A DNA stretch of 64,000 nt. Source: Poecilobothrus nobilitatus (Eukaryota; Arthropoda; Insecta; Diptera; Dolichopodidae). The DNA is taken from positions 236,989,825 to 237,053,824 of the forward strand of contig OX352774.1 of assembly GCA_947095535.1 (NCBI GenBank). The letters are read 5' to 3'. Of this stretch, positions 10,669 through 24,044 are shown piece after piece. The position numbers were made by a program, and so were the translations under genes. The stretch's first letter is position 1, and each line of letters opens with the position of its first letter. Below the pieces are notes generated by a model. That model ran no database searches, was not told the DNA's origin, and saw only the letters and a program-made list of their open reading frames with translations.

Positions 10669-12279
10669 TGATATACAACACAATGTAAAAATCACATTTT
10701 TTTAAATTTTAAGAATCAACTGAATTTCATTCGGATAGCGAAAAAATCGAAAAACGCTTAATTTAATAAGATAAATGCAGAGATTTTTCAACAATAAATT
10801 CATTCAATCTTATTAATTTAGGATATACAGTTAATTTATACAATGAAATCGACCGACTTTAAACTAGTTAACTAATTCCCCAATTTTAATCATCAGTGTA
10901 CAATGACATGAAAAATATAACAAATCTAACAATTGAATGTGTAAATGTTCGCTAACGAAATCAAATGAATAAATGAAATTCAAGATCTTTAATTAAAATA
11001 CATCTGCACCAGCACCTCTATTAACTCCACGTTATCAATCCTAAACTATTTATAATAGCAAATGTTATACTAGACAATAAAATTCATCTTTATATTATCT
11101 CTTTTCATTTTCCTTCTTCTCTTTCTCTATCTCTGTTTCTCTTGAAATTGTTAGGAAAATAAAAGTGCCAAACTGTTACCCTCAATTTTATTCAATAGTC
11201 GCTCATAAATTCATTCTCGTTATATTTTAATCAAAAAAAGAAAAGAAAATATAAACAAGAAAAAAAAAACTTTATGCAAATAAAAGTTGAATTATATTTT
11301 GAAGGTATAAAAGAGATAGATATATAAAAAATTTTAATGCAGTTATCATAAATACATCATTATTGTTATAAGGTATAAATTGAAGAAAACAATATCATAA
11401 ATTTTATATATACATTAAATGTTTAAATATATTTCAATTTCATATGATATCACATGAATATACTTTAAGTTTATTATATACATGTATGGATGTGTATGGA
11501 TGTGTATGTATGTATATATGATATACGAATAAAATAATATAATCATAATGATATAATCAATGTGGTGGCGCATTCTGGTGTCGTTTTCGTTAGTTTTATT
11601 TAAATATAATAATAACAACAAGGAATAATAAAATAATAAAAAACAACAATAATAATAATAATAATAATAAGAAGAAAAACAATAAAAACACGTTCTAATT
11701 TAAGTTTTATAATATATTGTTTGAATGTTATTTATATTAAACATATAAATTTATACATACATACATAATACAAAATATATATAATATATAATAACATATA
11801 AATTTACACCTTACTTTTAAATTAACCTGATTTGCATACCTATCTATAACATAAAGAATATTTTGTCTACTAAACAGGGTGATTTCTAAAAAAAAAAAAA
11901 AAAATTAAATGAAAATATTTGGGATAGTTAAATTCTGTTTCGAGGAATTTGAGATTGTTCTAATGGTTAACATTGTCAGATGTTTTCTAACAGACATTTT
12001 TATTTCTTTCTATTAATTAGCTCAATATTTATACAGAATTATTTAAGTATTTAATTACGAATTATAAACAGCTAAATTTTTAACAAAATCTATTGTAAAT
12101 TTTTATAGTCGTTTTTATAGTCGTTCTAAAGCATTAATTGAAGTTTTATGCACACTAAACAAGTTTACGTCCGAAGTTCTCCGCATTCAGTAATTATAGC
12201 CGTATAAATGTGTGTTCAAGGGTATGATAAATTATGTTTGTGATACTTGATACATGTACTCAAAAGTTAGAATTAAATT
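10669..12279. other. AT-rich stretch with simple repeats
   Basis: It holds TATG/TGGA-rich simple sequence at about 11480-11522, an AAT microsatellite at about 11645-11671, and repeated ATACAT words near 11755. The reverse frame at 11415-11621 is the shadow of that simple sequence. No RNA or coding feature was recognised. Confidence 0.6.
11645..11671. repeat. AAT trinucleotide microsatellite
   Basis: About eight consecutive AAT units are followed by AAGAAG. This is simple-sequence DNA with no associated feature. Confidence 0.85.
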
Positions 12280-12915
12280 CTGAATCGATTGAACCGTGTA
12301 AGTTCGTCCGTCCCTACGATAACTCAAAAAATAACGAAATTTGACATGTCACTTTTTAAAATTGTCAGTTTTACTATTTTTAACATGTCACTTCTTTAAA
12401 ATTGTCAGTTTTGCTATTTTTACAAATCTTAGTTTTACTATTTAAAACAAATCAAGTTTGACCGGCGCATTCGAGTAGCTGCCACACAGCTTGCAGGTTT
12501 AAATAAAAATAATTCAGTGCCTATATTGAAGCTAAGCATCTGAAATTTTTCGAAAAGATATCAAATTGCATGTCAATAACTTCTGTAAAATTTGGTTGGT
12601 CTAGAGTAACAAACTCAGGTAGCTGCCATACAATTTTATATAAGAATAATTTATATACTCATATCTTGGTACTTAACAATGTTAGATATCTGAAGTCTTG
12701 TAAAAAATGATCAAGTTTTACGATAATAATTTCTATCAAATTTGGTTGGTGCAGAGCAACAGTGGCTGTTATTCAACTTCAACATTTACATAAATATATG
12801 TCCGCGCTTAATTAAGTTAAAAATCTGGATTTGTGGAATTTTATGGAATATAATAACAAAATGTGGGTATCCTAGAGTTGACACAGTCTACTTTACACTC
12901 TTCCTTGTTTTTTGA
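12280..12915 (+). repeat. Family B dispersed repeat, copy 1, with ~145-bp tandem core
   Basis: The head has GTTCGTCCGTCCCTACGATAA at about 12302 followed by CTCAAAA. Near 12340-12440 a unit of about 40 bases is duplicated (GACATGTCACTT then TTAAAATTGTCAGTTTT). The core then repeats every 143-150 bases: GTAGCTGCCA at 12475 and 12619 with a weaker third start at 12762, and AATTTGGTTGGT ending at 12600 and 12750. The element ends with GTATCCTAGAGTTG and a T-rich stretch near 12860-12915. The same head, core words and end appear in reverse at 22.1-22.7 kb and, split by a LINE, at 41.1-42.05 kb. No coding sequence is present; it is probably a non-autonomous element. Confidence 0.7.
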
Positions 12916-14015
12916 AATCATTTGAAACAAATTCATTTTTTTTATAATATTTACCAAATAAATTTGTTCATTTTCTTTTAATGTACCCTGTAATTACTAT
13001 TTACAGAAAATAATACCACCTTACAATATTATACATATTATTATTATGTTATAGTGGGTTATAATTTTTTTTATACAATTATAAGAGGAAAACCACAATA
13101 TTTATAAGTTACCGCGAAATTTGTGACTTTATTTTTTTTGTTTTTTTTTTTGTGTTAGTTTTGCTTTAAGGGATTTTCTGTTATTTAATGGTTTTTATTT
13201 TCCTTTATTTTATACTTTTGATACATTTTAGTTTACTTTAGTTTATTTGTGTTCGTGGTCGCGATTAATATTTCATTTTGCATATGTCTTTTTTTTAATT
13301 CATTCACATTTTGAAGGAGAATAACTAACATAGTGTATATGTACGAATCATACATTTTATTTTTTTTTTTTTGTTTTTCTGCGAAATAAGATTGTGAGTG
13401 ATTTCAAAATATTTTATATTTTTCTGTTATTATATTTTTGTGTGTGTTTGCATGTTAATTTGAATATACGAATAAATGTGTTGCAATCAAGTAGACAGAT
13501 TGTGTTTGTATAAACAATTATCGTAGATCATTTTTAAGTAATAATTCAACTAGATTTATTTCGAATCTGTGTTGTGTTATATTTTATTTTTTGTATTTGT
13601 TGTTTTTTTTTTTTTCTTGCTTTTATTTTAAGTTGCAATTTACTAGATTTGAATTTATGTATGATTTTTCCCCTTTTTCTTTATTTAATGAGAAATAAAT
13701 TTATTTATTTTTATTTCATTTAATATGAATCGAATATGAATATTAGATTTAGTGGAGACCGGATTATAAGTGCAATTATAGTGTTTGTAAGGAAGAAGGG
13801 AATGTGTCAACAAAATGATGAATGGATTTGAAACAAAAAAAAAAAACAAAAAATTTAAATATCATATTGTAGATTCATTTTATTGTTAAATTAAAAAGAA
13901 GTTTCTTTTGAAGTAAGAAATATAATTTTTTACAAAAATAATTAACTTCTAATAAACTTTATTTAGTTTGATAAAAGATTACTGATAAGCTTAGTTGTAG
14001 AAATTGGCACCGTTA
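12916..14015. other. T-rich stretch without gene
   Basis: It is T-rich on the plus strand. One compositional island at about 13248-13285 (TGTTCGTGGTCGCGATTAAT and then a TTGCATATG word) stands out against the background and could be a conserved or regulatory element. This rests on composition only. Confidence 0.4.
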
Positions 14016-14570
14016 ATTAAAGCTCTGGGAAATGAAGTCCTCTGGATGTTATTTCACATTTAATGAGGAATGGTACACCTGCGTCTTATTTCTCAAATAT
14101 CAATGTGAAATTATGCCTGGAGTGTTATTTTCCTTTTAATTTACTTTACAACTTCTTAACTTCTTAAAAAATAAAGCCCCAGGATGATAATTCTAATTAA
14201 ATGTGTAATAAAATCCTGTTTTGTAATACTCAAAAAAAATTAAACATTCATTCAGAAATAAAAATTTAAAAGAAAAGAAATTATTTTTCATCAAAATTCA
14301 CTTTTAATTAAAGTACCTAGGATTACCAAGCTGACTAAAACAAATATATTATTTACCCTTTTTCAGAATATAGAAACATATGATATTGTACAAAATTTTA
14401 AATAAATATACTCTCACATAGATTAATTTAAAAGAGGATACTCCAACCCTAGGGTTTTATTTCTCACATTTTGGAATCTTATATTTCTCAATTACCTATG
14501 AATAAAATTTCTGGAGATTGTCATTAAATCACAAAAACATCCCGGGGACTTTATTTCCAAAGACCTTAAT
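14016..14570. mobile_element. 555-bp MITE-like element with internal subrepeats
   Basis: The left end starts ATTAAAGCTCTGGGAAATGA and continues AGTCCTCTGGATG. The reverse complement of the right end starts ATTAAGGTCTTTGGAAATAA and continues AGTCCCCGGGATG, so about 33 bases form an imperfect terminal inverted repeat. A related unit (CCCC/GGGATG next to ATTTCACATTTAATG or its complement) recurs inside near 14178 (GCCCCAGGATGATAA) and 14450 (CCCTAGGGTTTTATTTCTCAC). The element is slightly richer in G and C than its surroundings. It has no open reading frame. Its size and ends fit a MITE or small fold-back element; the superfamily and TSD were not determined. Confidence 0.6.
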
Positions 14571-17500
14571 GCTCCATATAAATTAAGTTAACAACATACT
14601 GTAGATATTATTATTTATGATAGTTTAAAAATAAATGATTCTTAGTTATTGTTGACAATATTGTAGCCCAAGCAACTTTATAAAAATAGTTGTTAATACC
14701 ATTTTGAAATTTTTTTTTAACAAAGATATTAGTTGTTTCTGGAATAATATACTGTTTTGAAACGAAAATTTTGAAAAGAAATTATTTTTGTCAAATCAAA
14801 ATATTCCTTGCTCATCTTCTAATCATTATTTAATATTCAATTTGATTTAACTTCAATTCATCTTAGATTATATTCCAATTATTATTCAAAAAATTTACAA
14901 CTCATCTCAACGTCGTATTCAATCTTTTATATCTGTAATTGATCACATTAAAATTGCAGAAAAAAAAATATCTTTAGATATTATTTCTTTATCTGTAAAT
15001 TAAATAGTAAAAGGTAAAAGATTTTCTATCGATTACAGACAATCATTAAAAATTTTGAAAAGAAACTTATTAAAAAAAAAAAAAAAAATTAGAAAGAAAA
15101 TGTGGAAAAAATTATAAAAGAATGAACGGTCAGGACATATCAATTTTTTAGTTAAAAATTTCAATTCCATCAAAATTATCATGTAGAAAAATAAACCCCA
15201 TCATCCTTCTTTTTTATGATTAAACCTTTCTCTTTTTTTTGATATTGTATGTTTTTATAATATTAAATATCTGATTTTATATTTTTATAACACGTACACA
15301 CACAAACAAATACTCATGAACACAAATGCACACAATAAACAGAGACACTTCAAAAACATCAACATTTTTGATCTAAAATGACCGAATAATTTGGATTTTT
15401 TCATTTTTTTTTTTTCTGTTCGATATTAGATATTATTTTAAAAGGATTCCAAGGATATTTTTATATGAAATTAAAAAATAAAAACAAAATAAACATTCAA
15501 AATATAATTTTGTTGACTTGTTTTTGTAATACAAGTTTTATAGAAGACAAGAAATAAAATAAAACATCAAAAAAAAAAAAAAATAAAGCAAACCACGAGA
15601 TTTCCTTTAGTCACTTTGATTTTATTTCCCTGTACTTGTATCCACTTCACATGTTTGCTCCTTTTTTATTTTTGTTTTTATTTTTGTTGTATTTTGTTGT
15701 TTTGATTTATGTTAGTTAGAAATTGCAAAACTGGTATTGACATTGTCAGTATATTGTATACTTTTTTATATTGTTTTGAGTAGATTGAGTTGTTCTTACA
15801 TCATTTCCAATTTTATTGTTCTAAAATCTAATGTATTATACCTAGTAATATTTAGATTGAAACTTCATCTTATATTGTGGTCTAACAAAATAACTTCAAG
15901 CAGTTTCACCTGATATTGATAAATTCCTTAATATAGTGTAAAAAAGAAGACTACCAATCGCGTTAAATAGGTAGAAAGATAGATTATAATTTAATTTTCT
16001 TGCAGTGGCTAATTGTTAAGTAGGATTCGATGATTCCTTCGCATCAACCCTTAAATGGTATTTAAAGCTATAGTTTTACATGTTAATTAAATTTTTTCAT
16101 AATATGTTGTTCCAAAAAATAAAATAAAATTCTTCATAAAATAATTTAAAAAATAAAACACGGCAACTCTTTCACATGTAATTCAATAGGACCAAATTAC
16201 CCCAAAGTTAAACAAATCAAAAAAAAAAAAAAAATTGAAAAAATTACTACAAAAAGAAATTGGAGCCAGAGACTCTTTTGTCATAAAATGTTCACATCAA
16301 ATTTCTTTTTTTTTTTATTTTTATTTTATTTATTCCAAGATTGAAGTATTGAATATGAATAAATCTCTGAAGAGATGAAATTATCAAAAAAAAAAAAAAA
16401 CTGGTCACCATTCCCACTTCTACTCTATTACTAACGATCAGGATAAAAAGGATATATTTTTATTTGTTGTTATTTTTATATTGTTATAAGTCAAGAATTT
16501 TAAATATAAAATTTCAGCTATCATTCACATATGAGTTACCTTGACTTCATTGGGATATACTCTAAAAAGGATAACATTATTCTAGTGGTCGTTTCTTTTT
16601 TTTTTTTTTTTTGTGCCAATGGATTTTCTTTTGAAAGGACATGACTGGAAGAAAAATTTTATTTTTATTTTTTATTTAATAGTTAAACAGTCAAGTCAAG
16701 AAACTACAAAAGGAAGGAAAGAAAAAATTAAAAATAAAAATTTAAAAAAAAAAAATTAAAGAAAATTGTAGATGGAAAACCTGTCGCTCATGGTTGATGA
16801 ACTATAGAATAAAATGACAGGAAAAATAAATTTTATTATTTATTTTTTTTTTTTTTTTTTTATATTTTATCCGATAAAGGATATTTTGTTGAATCTTAAA
16901 AAAATTTACCGGTTATTTGACTAAACTGTGTATATGTATACATTTGTGTGCAAATAAATTGATACAGTAAAGAATTTTTAGCGTTTTTTTTCATTTATGC
17001 ATTTCCATATTTTGAGAATTAACATCCTCCTAGAATTAATGGAAGTGAATGGAGTTTTTGTAATAGTCAATAATACATTGAAGTAATAAAATTTTTGAAA
17101 ATTGAAAATGTTTAAAACTAAAAACTAAATATTGTCCATGCATATTTTATTTTGCTACTTATTGTATTTTTACACATACGAGTATATTGTATGTAATAAA
17201 AAGGTCTCAAATTTTCAGCAAGTAATCTTAACCAAACAATAATTTTCAACAATTTCACATCCTCACTTTATCAAAACCATTCCAAATAAATTTAAAACAA
17301 ACATTCGGGTGAACGGATGATCAAAAATGCGATGTCCTAGCGTGATGAGATTTTTATTTACATAATATATAAAATCATTGAAGAAGACACAAGAGTAAGT
17401 ATTCTTATATTATGAATATTTTAAGAAACAACAAAAAAAAAAAACAGTACAAAAAAAAATAAAAAATTAAAATTAAAAAAAAAAATAAGGATAGGATTAT

Positions 17501-20500
17501 TTCAAATGAAAATTATTAGAATGACATGGGAAATTTTTTGACTTTGACAAAATGAAAAAAAAAAAATAAAAGTCTTGTTATGGTTGGAATCTTTATATTA
17601 TTACTGCTTTTTTGTTTTTTGTTTTTTTATTATTTGTAAAAAAAAAAAACTGAATGAGTTGCCATTTTAAATATATATATTTTTCTTATTTTAATTTTTA
17701 GTATTTTCGATTGACATGTCCATGATGTCATTTTGGAAAATGAAAAATTGGAGAAAAAAAAAAAAGTGAAATTTTATTTTTGATTGTTAGAAGGGTTGAA
17801 TTTTTTTATTTATTATTTTTTCTTTTCAATTTTATTTTGAATATGAAATTTTGAATTTAAAGTTTTCTTTTTTTTTTTGGGTTTTAATTTCTTAAACGAT
17901 TTAAGAATCATGGAGACCATTTCTTTGCATTTTTTGTTTTTTATACAAGTAATAATAGTAATTTACTTTGAAATTTTCTAGACCAAAATTTTAAATAATT
18001 TTCTAAATACATATATTATAATTGGAATAATATATATTGGATTTACATAATAATTTTGTAAACTAGTGACCTATTTAACTTTAATATCAACTAAAATAAC
18101 CGCCACTTGTAACTTTAGTTTAGTTTTTCTGATAAAATTACTGATTGATATTTGTAAGATTTAAAGTCTGTATATATGCCTAAATTTCCCTACCATATTC
18201 CATTTTCATACTAACATAACAGTAACATAAAAAATTTTTATTTAATACATAAAAACATCGCTATGTCATTCATTACATTCCTATTAGATTATATGGAAAT
18301 AAAATATGATGGCGAAACATCAATTGAACTTCAATTGTTTCTGGATTTGAAATTTTTATTTAATCTTCATATGTACCTATAGATATATTTAATTATATTA
18401 ATGTTTCTTTAGGCAAGGAGGATTTTCATTTTACATTACTTCTATTCCATTTTTTTGTTATATTAAGAATCAAATTTTTATGAGAATTTTCAACTTTAGT
18501 AAATAATCTGTTAATTTTCTTTTGTTTCTATACGGTACTTATCCTAAAATCCGTTTTTCTTATTTACAATAAATTTTATTATTTTGACCTTCCAAGAAAT
18601 ATTATCATTTGCATATTTTTCGGTTCATCATCTCAACAAAGAAACTATATATTTTAAATCCTATATATTTATTCAATTCTATTCTTTTGAACTTTAAATC
18701 CTTTTTATTTTTAACTTAATTTCTCATTCTTGACCATTACCCATAACCTTAAATTGTACATGACATTTCAAATAATAATAATAATAAAAAAAAAACAAAA
18801 AAAAAACAACCAAACCAAAAACTAAGAAATTATTCTTCAAGTCATTCTAAATTGTTTTTTTTTTTTTTTTTTTAATTTAAAAACAATAAAACCTAAAATA
18901 AAAATGAAAAAAATTAAGAGGAAAAAGTGACATGTTTCAAAAAGAAAACTATAACTGTATAAATATAAAAATAGAAAATACTACCGTTATTAGAAAGAGT
19001 AAAAATCAAAAAAAAAAAAAACAAAAATAAAAACAAAAAATAAGAAAATATAAAAACCTAAATCAAGAGTGACGATGACGACGACGAATATTAGAAAAAC
19101 CAATAAAATTCAAATGTGATACAATTCAGTTTTTTTTTTTTTCTATCTCTTTTTATTGTTTTTATTTTTTGTCTTTTTCTAATTCTTGTTATTTCAAAAA
19201 CAAATGACATTTTTCCTAACATTATTAGCATTTTAAACATTTTCTACAATATTACAATCACTTCTTTCATTTTTATTTTAAAAGTTTTCTTTTTGTTTTT
19301 TTTTTTTTTTTTGTTCGTTTTTCTTTATAATATGCATATATCTATTATCTTTGTCTAATTCTTGTAGGATTTATAACAATATCCATATAAGAAACAAAAT
19401 ATAAAAATATATGAATATGCATATATAAATATCTGAATAGAAAAAATAACATATCCTTCAAGAAGGAGTTAAAGTAATAAATATAATAACACTAAAAAGA
19501 ATGTCCATCTCTTTTTTTTTTTTGTCTTATATTTTTTTTTTTTTTGGGTTTTTTTTTTCTTTTTTGATTTTTTTTTTTTCATTTCTAAAATAAAAAATAA
19601 ATAAGAAAGAGACAACAAATAAATAACAAAAAAAAAAAAAAAAATGAAAAATTAGAATATGAAGAAGAAATTTTTTTTTTAAAAAAGAAAAAATCTTGAC
19701 ATTTGACTGGCCTTTTCTTTCTTTCCTTCTAAATATTCTTTTCTTTTTCTTTCAAAAATTGTCCAATTATTATATGGAGATTTTCTTCTTAGTTTCTTAT
19801 TGTTTATATATATTTACTTATATAATATATAGATAATATACACATAATATCTACTCGTATTTATTTATTATTGTGTAATTTTTTTTTGTTTTGGGGAAAA
19901 ATCTTTCTATAAATGAAAAGAAAGTGTTCATTTTTATAAATTTTCTATACTCGTAATTTTTTTCTTTTGTTTTTTTTTTTTTTTTTGGTTTCTGTTTCTT
20001 TAAATGAAAGAATCGTGTTAGACATCTTTGAAAAGTCTAAAGAAGTCTGAAAATAAAATACTAGTATTAAAAATAAAAAAATAAAATAAAAGAAATAAAA
20101 AATTTTTTTTTATTCTTTTTTCTGTCCTATGACAATATTGTGGGGTAATAAATGTTATTTTGTTTTTATATGAGAATAATCATATGTAAGTACAGTACTT
20201 TAAAAAAGTTTTATGACAATTGAAGTATAATTTTAATATAATATTTAGAAGAAGTCAAAGAATTGTAAGGTTGATATTTCTATAAAAAAACACCAAAATT
20301 TTTATGTTAGAATAGTATAAGACATCGTAGAAAGTAGTAGTATAAGTAGTAGAAAGTATAAGACATCCTGTTATTTTTAGACCATACCTATTCTTTTTCG
20401 ATTTACAGCACTAACTGGAAAATGAATTTATAATATTTAGAGGTGTCCGAATGTCCGAATATTACGAGAAAAGAATGAAATTAAAATGAATGAAATTAAA

Positions 20501-22079
20501 GAGCAAAGTTTAACACTTTAAACCGAAAACCGCGATAATAACAAGCGCGTTGAAAGGATGTTTTTGATATTATAATAGTTGCTAATTTTATTAGACATAC
20601 ATAATTCTATGCTTTGCTACAAGATAGTTTTATTTTCGATACTTTAAAATTCCTGGAAGCTCTTTTAATTTTGAAGAGGTTTTTTATTTTAAACTGAAAT
20701 TTTTTGAAATTTTTAGTGAAATTTAGAAATTGAAAAACATGTTGAAGCAAATTTCAATAAAACGATTTAAATAATGAAAATTTTTTTTAATATGAAAATC
20801 TTTTCCTACAGTTTCTTTTTTAATCAGATTCATATAGGCTGCCTATTTTAAATTGTCGTTATTTAGAATAAAAAAGAATTTTTTTTTTGATTTTCTTCAT
20901 TTCTATTTAGTCATTTTATTTTTTAAAATCTTTCAATATTATCTTAAAAACTATTTTCTTAAACTACAGTACAAAACAATATTACAGTTTCAATAATTTA
21001 ATAAATTTGAATTTTTCTCTAATAAAGGAATATTATACCTATTATTTGTCTTTTTCGACTTGCATAAAATCAAACTTTTTCAATTTTTTTTTTTTTTTTG
21101 TTTTCTTATAGTTTTATTGTTTTGATAACAAAATAATGTCCATTTCAAATCTACATATTATTATATATATATAAAATGTTATACTCATAAGAAGAAAAAG
21201 AAACTGATGAAGAACAAAAAGAAAAAAAAAAAAAATTTTTTTTCACATATATAAATTTCACACTTTTCTAACCATGTTAAAGATAAAAAAAATAAATAAA
21301 TAAAAAGAAACAGGACTAAGAAAAAGAAGAAATTGAAAATAATTTTTCAAAAATGTCCTTGTTTTAGTTGTTTGTTTTTTTATTTATTGTTTTCTTTATT
21401 ATTTTATATTTTATTCTAAAGAGCATTTTATTCAAAACACATCACCCTCAATGTCACTTTTATTTGGTTTTCTTGTATAGAATTTTTTCTAATGTTTTTT
21501 GTTTTTGTTTTTTTTTGTTTTTTGTTTATTTTATTTTTTAAATATAAATCCTTTTCCAGAACAATTTTTCAAAGAAAATTTCTTTTAAAAATATATATGA
21601 AAATAAAAATGAAAATAAAAACTTAAGCACATCAAGAATAAAATATTTTTCATTTCGTTCTGTCCGAATTTCATTTCACATGACACTGAATCAATAAAAT
21701 AATAAACACAAAAATATATAGTATTTAGTATTTTATTATTTAGTTTGAATGTCCTTTTTTTTTTTTTTATTCATTTTTAAAACAATTAACATCTATTTTG
21801 GGGTATGTATTTATTCTTGTTTTCTATATATATATGTATCTTTAAATATATATATAATATAAGCATTAATATACATGATATCTATACTCATGCATAATTT
21901 GTCAATTTTCTGTTTGTATAGTACCTTGATTTAAGTTGATTTGTTAGGAATTAAAATAATAGTTGTCAGTTTAATACACTAAATAGACCATAATATACTA
22001 TGATATAGACAACATATGATTTTCTTTTTTATTTAACGCAAATACAATTTATGTTTTAACTGAAAAAAAAAAAAAAAAA
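14571..22079. other. Homopolymer-dense non-coding stretch
   Basis: This is the barest part of the window, with very frequent A or T runs of 10-20 bases (for example 16587-16611, 16842-16861, 18857-18873, 19503-19580 and 21086-21099). Open frames such as 19116-19358 encode only Phe, Ile and Leu runs and are artefacts. A direct duplication of AGTATAAGACATC occurs at about 20316-20370. No element, RNA or exon could be supported. Confidence 0.6.
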
Positions 22080-22700
22080 CGAGAAAGGATGTAGATTTAA
22101 CTTAATCAACTCTAGGATATCTGCCCAAACATATATGTTGCTACCATAAAATTAAATCATCTTTTAAAAAATTTAAAATGTTGACTTTATTAAGAGCTGA
22201 GATATATTTATGTAAATTTTAAAGATGTATGATATTTATTTGTGATCCTTATGTCTAACCAACAAAATATCACGGAAATCGTTCCGATAAAACTTGATCA
22301 AAACTTGATCAAAATAAGTCTTTAAAGTTTTACTAAATTGACCATGATATAAACTTTGTAGTTGCCGGAACCTGTTGCGTTGTCAATTAACTAAATTTTA
22401 CAGAAGACGTAACATAAAATATAAACATAAAAGTTAGCTTCATTTGAAAAAATTTTAAATACCGAATTTATAAACACACTGAGTTATGTTCATAAAAAAA
22501 CGAAAGTTATATAATAGGAATCCCAACTTGTTGCTTTGAAGACCAACTAAATTTTGCAAATGTCGTTAGCATAATGTATATGGTTTAAATAGACTTTAAG
22601 TTATTATGATCCTATATAAAAATGAAACATGACGCACATACTATAGCTAAATCGCCTGAGAATTCAATAACGTCTCCGTTGGTGTCTTAAACGTAATAAT
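22080..22700 (-). repeat. Family B dispersed repeat, copy 2 (reverse)
   Basis: Read on the minus strand it begins near 22660 with ATTTAGCTATAGTATGTGCG, like the 41.1-kb copy's head (ATTTAGCTATAAATATACG). It then contains three core units marked on the plus strand by AACCAACAAAATATC (22258), AACTAAATTTTACAG (about 22390) and AACTAAATTTTGCA (about 22546), spaced about 133 and 156 bases. It ends with the shared ATATCCTAGAGTTG plus T-rich terminus (22080-22115). Unit number and order match copy 1. Confidence 0.65.
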
Positions 22701-23536
22701 AAATTTATTATTCGTTTGAATCATGTTCGTACGAGCATAAAAAACAACTTTCTAGGTTGAAAAGAAATTAAAAAGGTAAGACGACTAACTTATATATATA
22801 AACTAAAAACTTTTTAATATTTGCTAAATCTCCAAATCTTAAATTTCTTATAAATTTTTGGTAAAAGAATTTAAAAAAAAAATGTAAAACTGGTCACTTT
22901 AAAAACTACTTTTTTTATATTGCAAACATCAATTCAAACAATATAAATAATAACTTCTTTTAATAAAATGTACAGCCAATTCTACAATAATTCATTATTA
23001 AAACAAAAAAAAAAAAAAAACAACAAAAAACATTTTTTTTTTAATTACATGATATTTTCAGAATAGTTTTTACTCAATACGACCACTCATTTTTTAATTC
23101 TCACTCACACACTAATTCATTCAACACAACTCATTCTTTAATTAAATTTGGAAAATTTCAGTTTTCTTTTCACAACAGACAAAAAAAAAAATTAAAAGTT
23201 TTGACAATAAACTGACAATAATCTAAGACTATTTTCTAACATGCATTACATTATATAGTACAGTATATAAAATATATATATATGTATAGGTATATGACAT
23301 TTAAACATACATAAATAACATTTTATTATCTTAACAATTTTATGTTAAGTTTAGTTTTTAGTATAACAGTTGACATAACAAGGATTGGCACTTGTGACAG
23401 TTTAAATATAAATGTCCGATTTTAACACTGATGAATGACATAAACTAACATATATATATGCACATACATAATAATATCAATGTACAAAGTTAAAATATTT
23501 TATTTAATTTTTTTTTTTTTTTTTGTTTTTGTTTTA

Positions 23537-23677
23537 GAAATTTCCCAACAAAAAAGTTTTCCTGCAACAAAAATGAAATTTTTTTGTGATGATAGCAAAT
23601 CTAATGTGGTAGATGAGTCTATGAGACATTTGGACATTCTATTAAATTTATATGTGAACAGAATACATGGACATTAA
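23537..23677 (+). CDS. Candidate terminal exon, product unrecognised
   Basis: A long T-rich tract ending in TTTTGTTTTAG forms a strong-looking splice acceptor just before 23537. The frame that follows stays open for 46 codons and ends at TAA (23675-23677). Its end reads ESMRHLDILLNLYVNRIHGH, a mixed composition unlike the homopolymer-driven frames elsewhere. No family was recognised. T-run plus AG combinations are common here by chance and no partner exon was identified, so this is a tentative last coding exon and may be accidental. Confidence 0.2.
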   Translation, partial: EISQQKSFPATKMKFFCDDSKSNVVDESMRHLDILLNLYVNRIHGH

Positions 23678-24016
23678 TTAAGGATTTTTAAGCTTTTATT
23701 TTGATAAAGATAAAAAAAAAAAACAAAAAAAAAAAATAACAGCCATACTTTTTTTTTTTTTTTTTGAAAAACAGATCAAGTTAATTAGATGACATGAGTC
23801 TGTCTTGTATAGTTCCTAATTGAAAAGAATTTTGTAGAAAATAGGAAAGTGACCATTAGTTTTAGGGTTGTTCTTTTTTTATAAGATAGGTTAATCAGTA
23901 TTGTTTTTTGGATTTTAGTGGTTTGAATTAGAATTTTTTGAAAGAAAGAGAATAAGAAAACATGTTATTTTGATAGCCTTTTTTTAATATGTCAATTAAA
24001 ATAAAAAAAATAAAAA

Positions 24017-24044
24017 AACTTCTCTTCAATTAAAAAGAGAAGTT
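24017..24044. repeat. Perfect 10-bp hairpin
   Basis: AACTTCTCTT (24017-24026) pairs with AAGAGAAGTT (24035-24044) across an 8-base AT-rich loop. There is no T-run or promoter context that would suggest an RNA feature. It stands out only because the stem includes G and C bases in AT-rich DNA. Confidence 0.6.

Noticed and set aside
19060..19090. GAC/GAT-rich segment as part of a coding exon encoding Asp
   Set aside because: It is too short and mixed, in a frame full of stops, and better read as simple sequence.
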